A DNA stretch of 64,000 nucleotides from PLA3 sp964592235 (GCA_964592235.1 CAZQCF010000012.1:1-64000), one strand, 5' to 3'. Shown: positions 1 to 9,000, counted from the stretch's first letter. The notes: generated from the letters alone by a model not told the origin. Numbers and translations are program-made.

Positions 1-210
1 GCCCTCGGTCACGCCGCTGTCGCAGACGTGCTCTTCGATCGTTTGCAGGCCGTCAAAGACGTGCCGGATGTGCCGCGGGGTGCTCATGGCGCTGTTGCTC
101 GCCGCGTTCCAGTATTCCACCGTCTCGACCCGCCGGCCCAGCGCGTCGTGGCCGATCGTCATCAGCAGGTCGTGACTGCCGGCACGACCAACCCCTGGCA
201 AGGAGGCACG
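1..210 (-). pseudogene. RHS/YD-repeat protein fragment, open at the window edge
   Basis: Minus-strand reading continues in the same frame after the stop of the downstream-labelled E2 gene and runs off position 1. The translation contains GHDALGRRVETVEYW and HIRHVFDGLQTIEEH, typical of YD (tyrosine-aspartate) repeats near the end of the RHS core. No signal peptide, no strong start codon and no long RHS shell precede it: the first ATG is at 162 and the frame opens at the E2 stop. This suggests the 5' part of a large RHS gene was lost, leaving a 3' remnant whose end lies outside the window. It could instead be a short orphan RHS tip with an unusual start. Confidence 0.45.
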
Positions 211-1581
211 TCACACCAGCAGCAGATTCAGCGGGTTCTCAAGGTATCCGATCACGGCTCGGATAAACCGCGCGCCGTCCGCCCCATCGATCACCCGATG
301 GTCGAACGACAAAAACAGCGGCAGGATCTTCCGCGGGACAACCTGCATGTCGCGCACGACCGGCTTCCATTCCAGTTTGCCCATGCCGAGGATGGCCACT
401 TCGGGGTAGTTAATGATCGGCGTGGCCATCGTGCCGCCCAGCGCGCCGACGTTTGTCACCGTGAACGTCCCGCCGCGCATCGCCGCGACATCAAGCTTGA
501 ACTCCCGCGCCTTGTCGGCCAGGTCCTTCATCTCTCTTGAGATGCTCACCAGCCCCTTGCGATCGGCATCGCGCACGACCGGCACCATCAGCCCCTTCGG
601 CGAATCGACCGCCACGCCGATGTGAACGTAATCCTTGAAAACCATCTCTGACGCCGCCTCGTCGTACGACGCGTTGAACGTCGGGAATTGCCGCAGCGCG
701 CCGGCGACCGCCTTGACCACGAACGCCGTCAGCGTCAGCTTCGCGCCGGTGCTCGCCAGCGCCTCGCCCTGTCGCTTGCGGAAATCTTCAAGGTCCGTGA
801 CGTCCACCTCGTCGGCGTGCATCACGTGCGGGATCGTCAGATACGATCGCACCATCTGCCGCGAAATCGTCTTGCGAATCTGCGGCAACGCCTCGCGGCG
901 CACCGGTCCCCACTGCGAGAAGTCCGGCATCGCCTCGGCCGGCATCAACCGCGCGGCGGCGCTCTCTCCACCGTAGCTCATCGGGGCAGCCGCAACGTGA
1001 CTCGTTTCGCCGACAGCAATTCCGCGCGACGGACCAGCGCTCGGCGCTGCGCCGGTCGGCGATCCGCCGGAAACCAGATAGCGCTCGACATCCTCTCGAA
1101 CAATTCGCCCGCCCGGACCGGTCCCATGCACCACCGCCAGGTCCACGCCCTGTTCGCGCGCGTAGCGCCGAACTGCCGGCGCGGCGGGAATCGGCCCATC
1201 GCCTCGGCGCGGCGCTTCGGCGACAGCCGCCTGACTTGCAGCAGGTCGCGCAGGCAACGCCGGAGCGGATGCCATCGCGACCGACTTGGCGGGGGCGGCC
1301 TTCGGCGCTTCAGCCTTGGCGGGCGCGGAACCAGCCGCTTCACCAGCCTCGCCGACACTCAAGAGCACCGAGCCGACCTTGACCGTGTCGCCGACCTTCA
1401 CGTTCAGTTTGCTGATCGTGCCGCCGAACGGGACGGGCAGCTCCACGGCGGCCTTGTCCGTCTCGACTTCCATGATAGCCTGATCGGGCTGAACCGAATC
1501 GCCCTCTTTCACCATCACCTTGATGATCTGCGCCTCGTGGATACCTTCGCCCAGGTCCGGCAGCTTGAAATCTTTGGCCAT
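211..1581 (-). CDS. Dihydrolipoyllysine acyltransferase (E2 of a 2-oxoacid dehydrogenase complex)
   Basis: The 456-residue protein has the full E2 order. The N-terminal lipoyl domain (about 3-77) carries the lipoylated lysine in VETDKAAVE (Lys43). An Ala/Pro-rich hinge follows, then a peripheral-subunit-binding domain (PAAPAVRRYAREQGVDL to VREDVERYL), and a C-terminal catalytic acyltransferase domain ending with DHRVIDGADGARF, which holds the active-site His and Asp. I start at the ATG at 1581 because GTGAGGGAC lies just upstream and the family begins at this residue; a longer ORF to 1629 lacks support. E1 and E3 genes are not adjacent, so acetyl versus branched-chain specificity cannot be decided. 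It transfers acyl groups to CoA in the cytoplasm. Confidence 0.93.
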   Translation of the reverse strand: MAKDFKLPDLGEGIHEAQIIKVMVKEGDSVQPDQAIMEVETDKAAVELPVPFGGTISKLNVKVGDTVKVGSVLLSVGEAGEAAGSAPAKAEAPKAAPAKSVAMASAPALPARPAASQAAVAEAPRRGDGPIPAAPAVRRYAREQGVDLAVVHGTGPGGRIVREDVERYLVSGGSPTGAAPSAGPSRGIAVGETSHVAAAPMSYGGESAAARLMPAEAMPDFSQWGPVRREALPQIRKTISRQMVRSYLTIPHVMHADEVDVTDLEDFRKRQGEALASTGAKLTLTAFVVKAVAGALRQFPTFNASYDEAASEMVFKDYVHIGVAVDSPKGLMVPVVRDADRKGLVSISREMKDLADKAREFKLDVAAMRGGTFTVTNVGALGGTMATPIINYPEVAILGMGKLEWKPVVRDMQVVPRKILPLFLSFDHRVIDGADGARFIRAVIGYLENPLNLLLV

Positions 1582-1691
1582 GTCCCTCACACCTGTTGAT
1601 GGATTGCGTTTGCGGTAGGATGGTAACACCCGGAGCGGGACAATTCAAAACGCCCCGCTATCACTGCAATTTTCACGCCGCTTGAGGCCAT

Positions 1692-2513
1692 GTGGACGCC
1701 GCCACCGTCATTCTGCTACCCGTTGCATTCTTCTTCGCCGCGCTGCTTTATTCGTCGGTCGGCCACGCTGGAGCATCAGCCTATCTCGCGGTCATGGCCC
1801 TGGCGTCGATGGACCCGGCGGTGATGAAGCCGACGGCGCTTTCGCTGAATATCCTCGTCGCGGCCGTCGCATCGTACAACTTCCGGCAAGCCGGGCATTT
1901 TTCGTGGCAACATTTCTGGCCCTTTGCCGTCACGTCGATCCCGAGCGCGTTTCTCGGCGGCGCGATGACCGCCCCACCGGCGGCCTACAAGTTCGTCGTT
2001 GGTGCGGTCCTGCTCTTCGCAGCCTTTCGGATGCTCGCCAGGCCCGCCGAAACGCACCCTCGCGAGTTGCGTCCGCCGCGCGCGCTCGTTGCCCTTCCGC
2101 TTGGCGCGATCATCGGGTTTCTCTCGGGGCTGACCGGCGTCGGCGGCGGTATCTTTCTTAGCCCGCTCCTCGTCTTCGCCGGCTGGGCGTCATTTCGAAC
2201 CGCATCGGGCGTCGCGGCGGTATTCATTCTTGTGAACTCGGCCGCGGGTCTCCTCGGTTTGGGAGACCGTCTATGGCGCGTGCCACCCGAGATTCTGCTC
2301 TGGCAACCCGTCACGCTGCTCGGCGGTTTCCTCGGGTCGTATTGGGGAAGTCGGCGACTTCCGGTCGTCGCGCTAAGACGATTGCTCGCCCTCGTTCTGC
2401 TCATCGCCGGCATGAAGATGATTCTGACAGGGAGTGACTCCAAGCCCGTGGCGGTGTCGCCCACTCGAGCTATGATTTCCGGACAAACAAACCTTGTTGG
2501 AGGAACGCCATGA
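1692..2513 (+). CDS. TauE/SafE-family membrane permease
   Basis: This 273-residue polytopic protein has about eight hydrophobic segments and the glycine-rich signature LSGLTGVGGGIFLSPLL in the middle, typical of the TauE/SafE family of sulfite/sulfonate-type anion exporters. An internal duplication is visible: an N-terminal segment containing VGHAGASAYLAVMA mirrors the second half. The start is GTG at 1692, preceded by TTGAGG at good spacing; the ATG two bases earlier is in another frame. The stop overlaps the ATG of the next gene (ATGA at 2510-2513), so the two are translationally coupled. Substrate is unknown. Coupling to a putative selenoprotein makes a sulfur or selenium oxyanion worth considering, but that is inference. 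Confidence 0.88.
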   Translation: MDAATVILLPVAFFFAALLYSSVGHAGASAYLAVMALASMDPAVMKPTALSLNILVAAVASYNFRQAGHFSWQHFWPFAVTSIPSAFLGGAMTAPPAAYKFVVGAVLLFAAFRMLARPAETHPRELRPPRALVALPLGAIIGFLSGLTGVGGGIFLSPLLVFAGWASFRTASGVAAVFILVNSAAGLLGLGDRLWRVPPEILLWQPVTLLGGFLGSYWGSRRLPVVALRRLLALVLLIAGMKMILTGSDSKPVAVSPTRAMISGQTNLVGGTP

Positions 2514-2782
2514 AGATGCTCTCCGGTCCCATCGCCCTCGTCCTTGCGGCTGTCGCCTGCGGTGGTGCCAGCCTGCGATTGTTTTACTGTTGAGGCGATC
2601 CCCGCGCGACGATCGGTTCGATCGCCTTTCTTGCTGGAATCGTCTTCTCCGCTCCCGCGTCGTTGAGCGGCGCCAACCGGTCCGCGCAGCCCATCAGCAC
2701 TTGGGCGGCCCTGCTTCTCAACCTCGCGGCGCTGGTCGCACTTGTCTACAGCATGGTATCGCCCCCCGGCGTTTCGCCGTAA
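2510..2782 (+). CDS. Candidate selenocysteine-containing small membrane protein (in-frame TGA at 2591)
   Basis: An ATG with a strong GGAGG ribosome site overlaps the TauE stop. The frame reads 27 codons to Phe-Tyr-Cys, meets TGA at 2591-2593, and then stays open for 62 more codons with high third-position GC, ending in TAA at 2780-2782. Read through, the product has 90 residues with three hydrophobic helices: IALVLAAVACGGASLRLF, ATIGSIAFLAGIVFSA and TWAALLLNLAALVALVYSMV. Sec28 would sit next to Cys27 at the end of helix 1. A hairpin immediately follows the TGA. I do not recognise the family. Alternatives are a 27-residue peptide, a nonsense mutation in a decaying gene, or a sequencing error. 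Confidence 0.6.
2591..2626 (+). promoter_or_regulatory. Candidate bacterial SECIS after TGA 2591
   Basis: Starting at the base after TGA, the sequence can fold as stem CGATC (2610-2614), loop GGTTC, stem GATCG (2620-2624), with the first loop G 22 nt after the TGA. This matches the known bacterial SECIS layout: a small apical loop with G in its first two positions, roughly 16-37 nt from the UGA. A competing longer pairing joins GGCGATC (2594-2600) to GATCGCC (2620-2626). Confidence 0.5.
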
Positions 2783-2840
2783 CTGGCGGCCGTCGCGCCG
2801 CGCCGATACCCGAATCGGTCTCGTGCGATAGAATGCCGAC

Positions 2841-4808
2841 GTGATCGACGCGACCGTCAATCCGATCTTTCTCGCCAATTTGCGCGCGCTCTGGCGCACC
2901 GACCCGCGACTGGCGCAGCGCATCGATGAACTGCCGCTCGACGCGTCGCTGACGATCCACCCCACGCGCACGGACCACCCCACGGCCGCAGTGACGACGC
3001 CCGACGGTCGAGCCCTTTTCCTCCACAGTCGATATGACCCGATTCGTGAGGCGACGGACTTCATCAAAGGGCTGGACCGTTCCGAGGCGCGATGCGTTAT
3101 TCTCTGCGGCCTCGGTTTGGGCTATCACATTCAGGCGATTTTCGAGATTCTCGGCGAGGAACTGGTCGTCCTCGTCTCCGAGCCGGACCTCGTCACGATC
3201 AAGACCGCCCTGGAACACATCGATCTGTCCGCGGGCATCGCCGCGGGGCGAATCGAGTTTCTCACGACCCCCGCCAAGGCCGCCCTGCACGAGCGCCTCG
3301 TTCGCCATTCGACCATGCTCATGCTCGGCGCGATCATCGCTGTGCCGCCCGTCGCGCGCGATCACCAGGCGCCCGCCCATGCGATCATCCGACAGGCCGT
3401 GCTGGACTTTGCGGCCTTCGCCAAGATGTCGCTCGTGACGCTTGTGAAGAACGCCGGCATCACGGCACGCAACGTCGCGAGCAACCTGCCCGTGTACGCC
3501 TCGACGCCGCCGCCCGATGTCCTACGCGGCCGATTCGCCGGCTGCCCCGCGATCCTCGTTGCCGCCGGCCCGTCGCTCGCAAAGAACATCGATCAGCTCG
3601 CAGCGCTGCGCGACCGCGCGGTCATCATCGCGGCGCAAACGACGCTCAAGCCCTTGCTCGAACGCGGGATCAGACCGCACTTCGTTACATCGCTCGATTG
3701 GAGCGACCTCTCGCGCCAGTTCTTTGACGGCGTTTCGATTCCTGACGATGTCATTCTCGTCGCCGAACCGAAGGCATCGTGGCATGTCCTGGATGCGTTT
3801 CGCGGCGATCCACCGGCGGCCGCCAAACGCGTCATCCTCCTGCACAATCCGTTCGCCCAGCGATGCGTCGGCAACGCGCTCCCGCCGCGGTCACCGATGG
3901 ACGCCGGGGCGACGGTCATGCACCTGGCATTCTACCTCGCGCAGTGGCTGGGATGCAATCCAATTGTCTTAATTGGGCAGGACCTCACCTTCGGCGGGCA
4001 TGTCTATTACGCCCCGGGCGTCGCCATCCATCGCGCGTGGGATAGCGAGCTGGGCCGGTTCGGAACGCTCGAGATGAAAGAATGGGAGCGGATCGTGCGC
4101 CATCGGCCGATCCTGCGAAAAGTTCCGGGCCACGACGGCCGCGAGATTTACACCGACGAACAAATGTTCACGTATCTGGAACAATTTGAGCGAGACTTCG
4201 CACGATGCCCGGCGCGCGTGATCGATGCGACCGAAGGCGGCGCGAGGAAGCAGAGCGCGCAGGCGATGACGCTGTCTGAAGCGGCGTCAGCGTATCTGAA
4301 GGCGGCCATCCCACAGGAGCGATTCGATTTCGCCGATGTTCGCTGGCAGGATCGCACACGCCTCACCGCGGCGCGCGATGCATTGCGCCGTCGGCGGGAG
4401 GAACTAACCGAATTCCGGGTGCTGTGCGACCGAACGCGCGAGCTGCTTCACGCGCTGGAGTCCCTCACGCACGATGCGAAGGCGTTCAACCGCAAGATCG
4501 CCGAGGTCGATGAGCTTCGCACGCTCGTGCAGGAGCAGGAGTTGATCTTCGCGATGGTGCGCGAGGTCTCCCAGCTTGGCGAGTTGCAGCGCTTTGCGGC
4601 CGACCGCCGACTGGCCGAATCCGACGATCGCGGACGGGACAAGGCCGTGCAACAACTTCGTCGAGACGGGCAGTTCATCGCGTCGCTGCTCGAGGGCTGC
4701 GACACGCTCGCGGCGATCTTCGATCAGGCGTTGGCGCGCTTTGGCGCGGAGATGGCACACGCCGATGCCTTCGCGACGAAGCGGCCAACCGAAAGGGGCG
4801 CATCGTGA
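2841..4808 (+). CDS. Maf-type (DUF115) motility-associated glycosyltransferase
   Basis: This 655-residue protein has the DUF115/MptE-like core of Maf glycosyltransferases, which attach nonulosonic acids to flagellin in other bacteria. Hallmarks are AILVAAGPSLAKNIDQL near residue 235, FVTSLDWSDLSRQFF near 278, and IVLIGQDLTFGGHVYYAPG near 375. The C-terminal 150 residues are helical and charged, as in the family. Translation starts at GTG 2841. Its TGA overlaps the GTG start of the next gene (4805), so the pair is coupled. No flagellin or flagellar gene lies in the window, so the acceptor is unknown; the family assignment is good. Confidence 0.8.
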   Translation: MIDATVNPIFLANLRALWRTDPRLAQRIDELPLDASLTIHPTRTDHPTAAVTTPDGRALFLHSRYDPIREATDFIKGLDRSEARCVILCGLGLGYHIQAIFEILGEELVVLVSEPDLVTIKTALEHIDLSAGIAAGRIEFLTTPAKAALHERLVRHSTMLMLGAIIAVPPVARDHQAPAHAIIRQAVLDFAAFAKMSLVTLVKNAGITARNVASNLPVYASTPPPDVLRGRFAGCPAILVAAGPSLAKNIDQLAALRDRAVIIAAQTTLKPLLERGIRPHFVTSLDWSDLSRQFFDGVSIPDDVILVAEPKASWHVLDAFRGDPPAAAKRVILLHNPFAQRCVGNALPPRSPMDAGATVMHLAFYLAQWLGCNPIVLIGQDLTFGGHVYYAPGVAIHRAWDSELGRFGTLEMKEWERIVRHRPILRKVPGHDGREIYTDEQMFTYLEQFERDFARCPARVIDATEGGARKQSAQAMTLSEAASAYLKAAIPQERFDFADVRWQDRTRLTAARDALRRRREELTEFRVLCDRTRELLHALESLTHDAKAFNRKIAEVDELRTLVQEQELIFAMVREVSQLGELQRFAADRRLAESDDRGRDKAVQQLRRDGQFIASLLEGCDTLAAIFDQALARFGAEMAHADAFATKRPTERGAS

Positions 4809-6427
4809 AATGCCTCGCCACGATTTCAGCCGACCTCCGCACGTCGCCGCTGGGTACGCGCAGCCGCCTGGCGGATTCGCTCGGCGGCATTCCGTTGCTT
4901 CGTCGGACGGTCGAGCGCGTTCTGCAATCGCAGCGAATCATGGGCGTTTGCCTTATCGCGCCGGCCGATCAGCACGCGGCACTGCGCGACCTGCTCGCCG
5001 GGCTGGACGTGAGCTACTTCGCACAAGCCGCCCCGCCGCCCTATGCGGCCCTCGTTCGCTCGGGGCGAATCTGGGGACTGGACGGCTGGCGCGGAGGCAT
5101 CGGCAGCCTTTGCTGTTTCGATGAAGACCTTGACGTGATCAGCGCCGCGCACGCGGCTCGTCAGCACGGCGCTGCGCTCGTCGTATCCGTCCCTGCAGCC
5201 GCGCCGTTGTTTGATGCGACGATCCTCGACGCGATGATCGAGCATTACATCGCGGAGGCCCAGGCAATGCGCTTCACGTTTGCCTGCGCGCCGCCGGGTC
5301 TGACCGGTCTGATCGTCGCACGGGAGATGCTCGAAGAGCTCGCGCCGACCGGTCAGCCTCTGGGCGCAGCGCTCACCTATCAGCCCGACCGCCCCTTTGC
5401 GGACTTAACTGCCAAAGAAGCCTGCTGGCGCGCACCGGTGGAATGGGTCGAAGCACGCGGTCGCCTGCTGGCGGACACGCAACGTTCGTGGCAGCGCGTT
5501 GAAGCACTGGTGAACGCCGGCGCTGCGGATTGGCCGGCACGTCGAATCGGCGCGTGGTTGAGCGAGCAAGCCGCCCTGCGATCGGAGGATGTACCGGAGG
5601 AGATCGAGATCGAGCTGACTGCCGAAATCCGTGGAGGCGAAGCAACCCTGCTGCGGCCGCGACCGCCGGAGTTCGCGCCGCGCGGGCCGATTTCGCAGGA
5701 CGCCATCCGACGCGTACTTCACTCGATTGGAGACTTCGACGACGTGCGCATCGTCCTCGGCGGATTCGGCGATCCATGCCTTCATCCCGAGTTCTCCGCG
5801 ATTTGCCGCATCGTGAGGGAAAGCGGCGCGGCGGCCATTGCCGTGCGCACGACCGGGCGCGACCTGCCGTCGGAAGTTGAAGAAGCGATCTTTTCCACGC
5901 CGGTCGATGTCGTTGAAGTGACGCTTGACGCCGCGACGCCGCAGACCTATTCGCGCATCCACGGTATCGATGCCTTCGATGCCGTTGTCGCGCGCGTGGA
6001 TGCCTGGATGGCTCGCCGCGAACGCGAGCGCCGCGTGCTGCCCCTGATCGTTCCATCGTTCGTCAAGAGCACGGAGAACCTCGACGACATGGAAGCGTTT
6101 TTCGACCATTGGCAGCGGCGATTGGGCTGCGCGCTGATCACCGGCTACTCGTCCTGCGCGGGGCAGCGCCCCGAGCGGACGGTCACGCAGACCGCGCCCA
6201 CGCCGCGCCGACCCTGCCGACGCACGCGCTCGCGCGCGATGATCCTTGCCGACGGTCGCATGACTACCTGCGATCAGGATTTCGCTGGCCGACAATCGCT
6301 CGGCAGCGTCGTCGAGACGTCCTTTGCAGAACTCTGGCGAAACTCCGCTGTGCTCAACGCTGCGCGATCGAACTCCGTCGCCGAGTTGCCCCTTTGCCCG
6401 GCCTGCACCGAATGGCATCGGCCGTGA
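4805..6427 (+). CDS. Fused nucleotidyltransferase-like and SPASM/radical-SAM-like protein with degenerate active sites
   Basis: Residues 1-230 resemble the SpsF/CMP-sugar nucleotidyltransferase fold (SRLADSLGGIPLLRR, then a long alpha/beta domain), but the usual S-x-R-L-P-G-K nucleotide loop reads SRLADS and lacks the lysine. Residues 270-540 resemble a radical-SAM/SPASM protein: IRIVLGGFGDPCLHPEF-like strand, VDVVEVTLDAATPQTYSRI, and a C-terminal SPASM-like part with TTCDQDFAG and LPLCPACTEW. The expected CxxxCxxC cluster after the EIEIELT strand is absent. Four-base overlap with the Maf gene implies a shared role in glycan or flagellin modification. Enzymatic activity is doubtful from the residues visible. 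Confidence 0.6.
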   Translation: MKCLATISADLRTSPLGTRSRLADSLGGIPLLRRTVERVLQSQRIMGVCLIAPADQHAALRDLLAGLDVSYFAQAAPPPYAALVRSGRIWGLDGWRGGIGSLCCFDEDLDVISAAHAARQHGAALVVSVPAAAPLFDATILDAMIEHYIAEAQAMRFTFACAPPGLTGLIVAREMLEELAPTGQPLGAALTYQPDRPFADLTAKEACWRAPVEWVEARGRLLADTQRSWQRVEALVNAGAADWPARRIGAWLSEQAALRSEDVPEEIEIELTAEIRGGEATLLRPRPPEFAPRGPISQDAIRRVLHSIGDFDDVRIVLGGFGDPCLHPEFSAICRIVRESGAAAIAVRTTGRDLPSEVEEAIFSTPVDVVEVTLDAATPQTYSRIHGIDAFDAVVARVDAWMARRERERRVLPLIVPSFVKSTENLDDMEAFFDHWQRRLGCALITGYSSCAGQRPERTVTQTAPTPRRPCRRTRSRAMILADGRMTTCDQDFAGRQSLGSVVETSFAELWRNSAVLNAARSNSVAELPLCPACTEWHRP

Positions 6428-6446
6428 CTGCGAGCAAGCTCGCCGG

Positions 6447-8090
6447 CTAAATCACGCGTACGACGACCAGCGTGACGTCGTCCTCGACCGGGGCGAAGCC
6501 GACAAAGCGCCGCATGTCCCAGAAGATTTGCTTGGCGATGACATCGACCGGCGGCGCGTCCCCCGCGTTCGCCTGGCGCAGGAACGACTCGTGAATGCGC
6601 GCTCGGCCGTACGCCTCGCCGTCGAAGTTCCGCGCCTCCAGCAACCCATCGGTGAACATCAGCATGAGGTCGCCCGGCTCCAGCGCTTCTTCGGCCGTCG
6701 CGTAGGTCTCATTCGGATCGATGCCCAGCGCCAGCCCGCCCGCGTCCAGCTCTCGAATGCGCCCGCCTCGCAACAGCAGCATCGGCTCGTGACCGGCGTT
6801 GCAATACTTGAGCAATCGCCCGTCGGCCGCCAGCTCCACGTAGAACGCCGTAGCAAATTCGCCCGGCAGCGTGTCGTGGTACAGCCGGCGATTCACCGAC
6901 TGAATGATCTCACCCATGTCGGTGACACGGCGCGCGTTGCTGCGCAGCGTCGATCGGGCACTGGCCATCATCAGCGACGCCGGCACACCCTTGCCGACGA
7001 CGTCGGCCACGACCGCGCCGATGTCGCCGTTGTCAAACCGGATAAAGTCGTAGAAATCGCCGCCCAACTCCTGGCTCGGCTGGTAATCGCAGCCGAATTG
7101 ATACCGCTCGGACCGCGGCGGGTGCGCCGGGATCATGCGCCGCTGCACTTCCGCCGCAAGCTTCACCTGGCGACCGAGGTGCTCTTTCTTTCGCGCATCC
7201 AGCATCAATTGCGCGTTGGCGATCACCGCCCCCAGCTGCGCCGCAATCGCCTCCAGCAGTGATACCTCGAACGGACTGAATCGATGCCGTGTCCCCTTGT
7301 ACGCACGTAGCGCGCCGATCGCCTTGCCGCGGCTCGCCACGCGCGTCACCAGCGCGCTGATCAGTCCTTCTTCCTTCGCATTCTTCTTGTACACCGTGCG
7401 AGGGTCGGTGCGCATATCTTCGACGTGCACCGTCTCGCCCGACAGCGCCGCCTGGTCAATCGAGCTGCCCCGCACGCGCACCGGTCCCTTTGCCAGGTAC
7501 CGCTCCGACAGATTCGCCACGGACGCGATTTTCAACTCGCCCGTATCCGGATCGAGCAGGCGCAGGCTGCACGCCTTCAGCCCCATCGCATCGACGAGCT
7601 GCCGCGTCGCCATGTCCAGCACGTCCTGCAGCGCCGCGTTGCCCGACAACATCGCGGACACTTCGTACAACGCCGCCAGTTCGTCCACGCGCCGGCGCAA
7701 CTGCTGGGCGTGATGACAAAGCTGCGCGATCGTCGCGGCTAGGTCGCGCACAAAGCGCGCCGCGTCACTCGAATCGGTCACGTCCGATACCCGCACCTTG
7801 CCAACGCAGACGCCTTGTACGTCGATCACCGCTTCGAAGGGCACGTCGTCAAGAGCCTTCGCATCCGATACGTCGGCGACTGCCGTCCCCGTCGAAACTG
7901 ATCGTGACCGACCCGCCGCGCTAAGTTCAGTTGAAGACCGGGGCGGCGTCTCTGCGCCGGTAATGCAATGCCCTGTTGAGTCGCAAAACCGCGCCTCGTG
8001 GCCGGTCAGCGCGCGGAATGACTCCGCCAGCGCTTCCAGGGTCGCGCGATCCACAAACTCCGTCAGGGTTGGATGATTCTGATCCGACAT
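6447..8090 (-). CDS. GAF-domain SpoIIE/PP2C-type serine phosphatase (RsbU-like)
   Basis: The 547-residue protein has a PocR-like or small sensor domain (about 8-130, with conserved Cys in ARFCDSTGHCITG), a short helix, a GAF domain (about 150-310), a linker helix (KLAAEVQRRMIP), and a SpoIIE-type phosphatase domain from about 330. Metal-binding motifs are LGGDFYDFIRF, GAVVADVVGKGVPASLMMA, and LMLMFTDGLLEARN; the C-terminal EDDVTLVVVRV supplies the last Asp pair. It probably dephosphorylates an anti-anti-sigma factor in a partner-switching pathway. No STAS or anti-sigma kinase gene is adjacent. Confidence 0.88.
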   Translation of the reverse strand: MSDQNHPTLTEFVDRATLEALAESFRALTGHEARFCDSTGHCITGAETPPRSSTELSAAGRSRSVSTGTAVADVSDAKALDDVPFEAVIDVQGVCVGKVRVSDVTDSSDAARFVRDLAATIAQLCHHAQQLRRRVDELAALYEVSAMLSGNAALQDVLDMATRQLVDAMGLKACSLRLLDPDTGELKIASVANLSERYLAKGPVRVRGSSIDQAALSGETVHVEDMRTDPRTVYKKNAKEEGLISALVTRVASRGKAIGALRAYKGTRHRFSPFEVSLLEAIAAQLGAVIANAQLMLDARKKEHLGRQVKLAAEVQRRMIPAHPPRSERYQFGCDYQPSQELGGDFYDFIRFDNGDIGAVVADVVGKGVPASLMMASARSTLRSNARRVTDMGEIIQSVNRRLYHDTLPGEFATAFYVELAADGRLLKYCNAGHEPMLLLRGGRIRELDAGGLALGIDPNETYATAEEALEPGDLMLMFTDGLLEARNFDGEAYGRARIHESFLRQANAGDAPPVDVIAKQIFWDMRRFVGFAPVEDDVTLVVVRVI

Positions 8091-8224
8091 TCCAATCTCA
8101 CATCCCGCACGGGCGTGCGCCGCTGCCGATCCGTCTCGTGAGGCGCAACCGTGCGGCGCTGGACTGCCATTGTAGGCGGCTTCCGACTTCGATTTCTGCG
8201 ACCGATGGATGACCCGTTCCGCCC

Positions 8225-8959
8225 ATGACGCTATCCTTATTGACTATGGAACTCCCCGTCGTGAAATCGCTGGAACGCTACGGCCGCTGGACCGGCCCGC
8301 TCCCCCGCGAGGTGGTGCTGCTGAAAGGGCTGCCCTGCGTATGGAGCCGGTGCAGTTTCTGCGACTACATCGACGACAACACAACCGACGAGGCACTCAT
8401 CCAGCAGGTCGCCAACGAAACCCTCGCCCGCGTGACCGGCGAGTTCGGCCGTTTGCAGATCATCAACAGCGGGTCGATTCAGGAGCTGCCGTTGTGGGTG
8501 CGCGAGCAGATTCGAGACTTGATGGCGGCAAAGGGCATCAGCGAATTCTGGACGGAATCCTACTGGGCCTATCGCAAGCGTTACGATGAAGACCGCCGGT
8601 TCTTCCGAATCCCCACGCATCTGTTCCTCGGTGTCGAGACATTTGATGACGCGCTTCGCAACGGCGTGTTGAAAAAATCCATGCACTGGGACTCCCCCGA
8701 CGACGTGGCCGCCGCGACGGACTCGATTTGTCTGCTGATCGGCTTCCGCGGCCAGACGCGGGACATTATTCGCCAGGACATTGATCTGATGGTCAGCAAG
8801 TTCCGCTATGGGATCGTCAACTTGTTCACGGAGAACCGATTGTCTGCCGGGTTGATGGATGACGAGATCAAGTTCTGGTTTCGCGAGGAGTACGCGTGGC
8901 TGGAAACGCACCCGGGCGTGAATGTACTGTGGCAGAACACGGATTTCGGCGTGGGATAA
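8225..8959 (+). CDS. Radical-SAM-like protein with CX4CX2C motif
   Basis: This 244-residue protein contains PCVWSRCSFCDYIDDNT near residue 38-54, a Cys cluster resembling radical-SAM 4Fe-4S motifs but spaced CX4CX2C instead of CX3CX2C. Downstream strands (LQIINSGSIQEL, HLFLGVETFDDALRNGVLKK, FGIVNLFTENRL-like) fit a partial TIM barrel, including the usual Gly-x-Glu strand (LGVETFD). No SPASM domain follows. ATG at 8225 or 8246 could start it; neither has a clear ribosome site. It stands alone, diverging from the SpoIIE phosphatase gene. Its substrate is unknown. Confidence 0.65.
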   Translation: MTLSLLTMELPVVKSLERYGRWTGPLPREVVLLKGLPCVWSRCSFCDYIDDNTTDEALIQQVANETLARVTGEFGRLQIINSGSIQELPLWVREQIRDLMAAKGISEFWTESYWAYRKRYDEDRRFFRIPTHLFLGVETFDDALRNGVLKKSMHWDSPDDVAAATDSICLLIGFRGQTRDIIRQDIDLMVSKFRYGIVNLFTENRLSAGLMDDEIKFWFREEYAWLETHPGVNVLWQNTDFGVG

Positions 8960-9000
8960 CGACGCCGATTGCCTCGCCGCGGCAAGCAGCCGCAGGCGAA

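Noticed and set aside
211..213. E2 stop TGA as a possible selenocysteine codon
   Set aside because: E2 proteins end here and no SECIS-like stem follows; the downstream frame is an RHS remnant, not an E2 extension.
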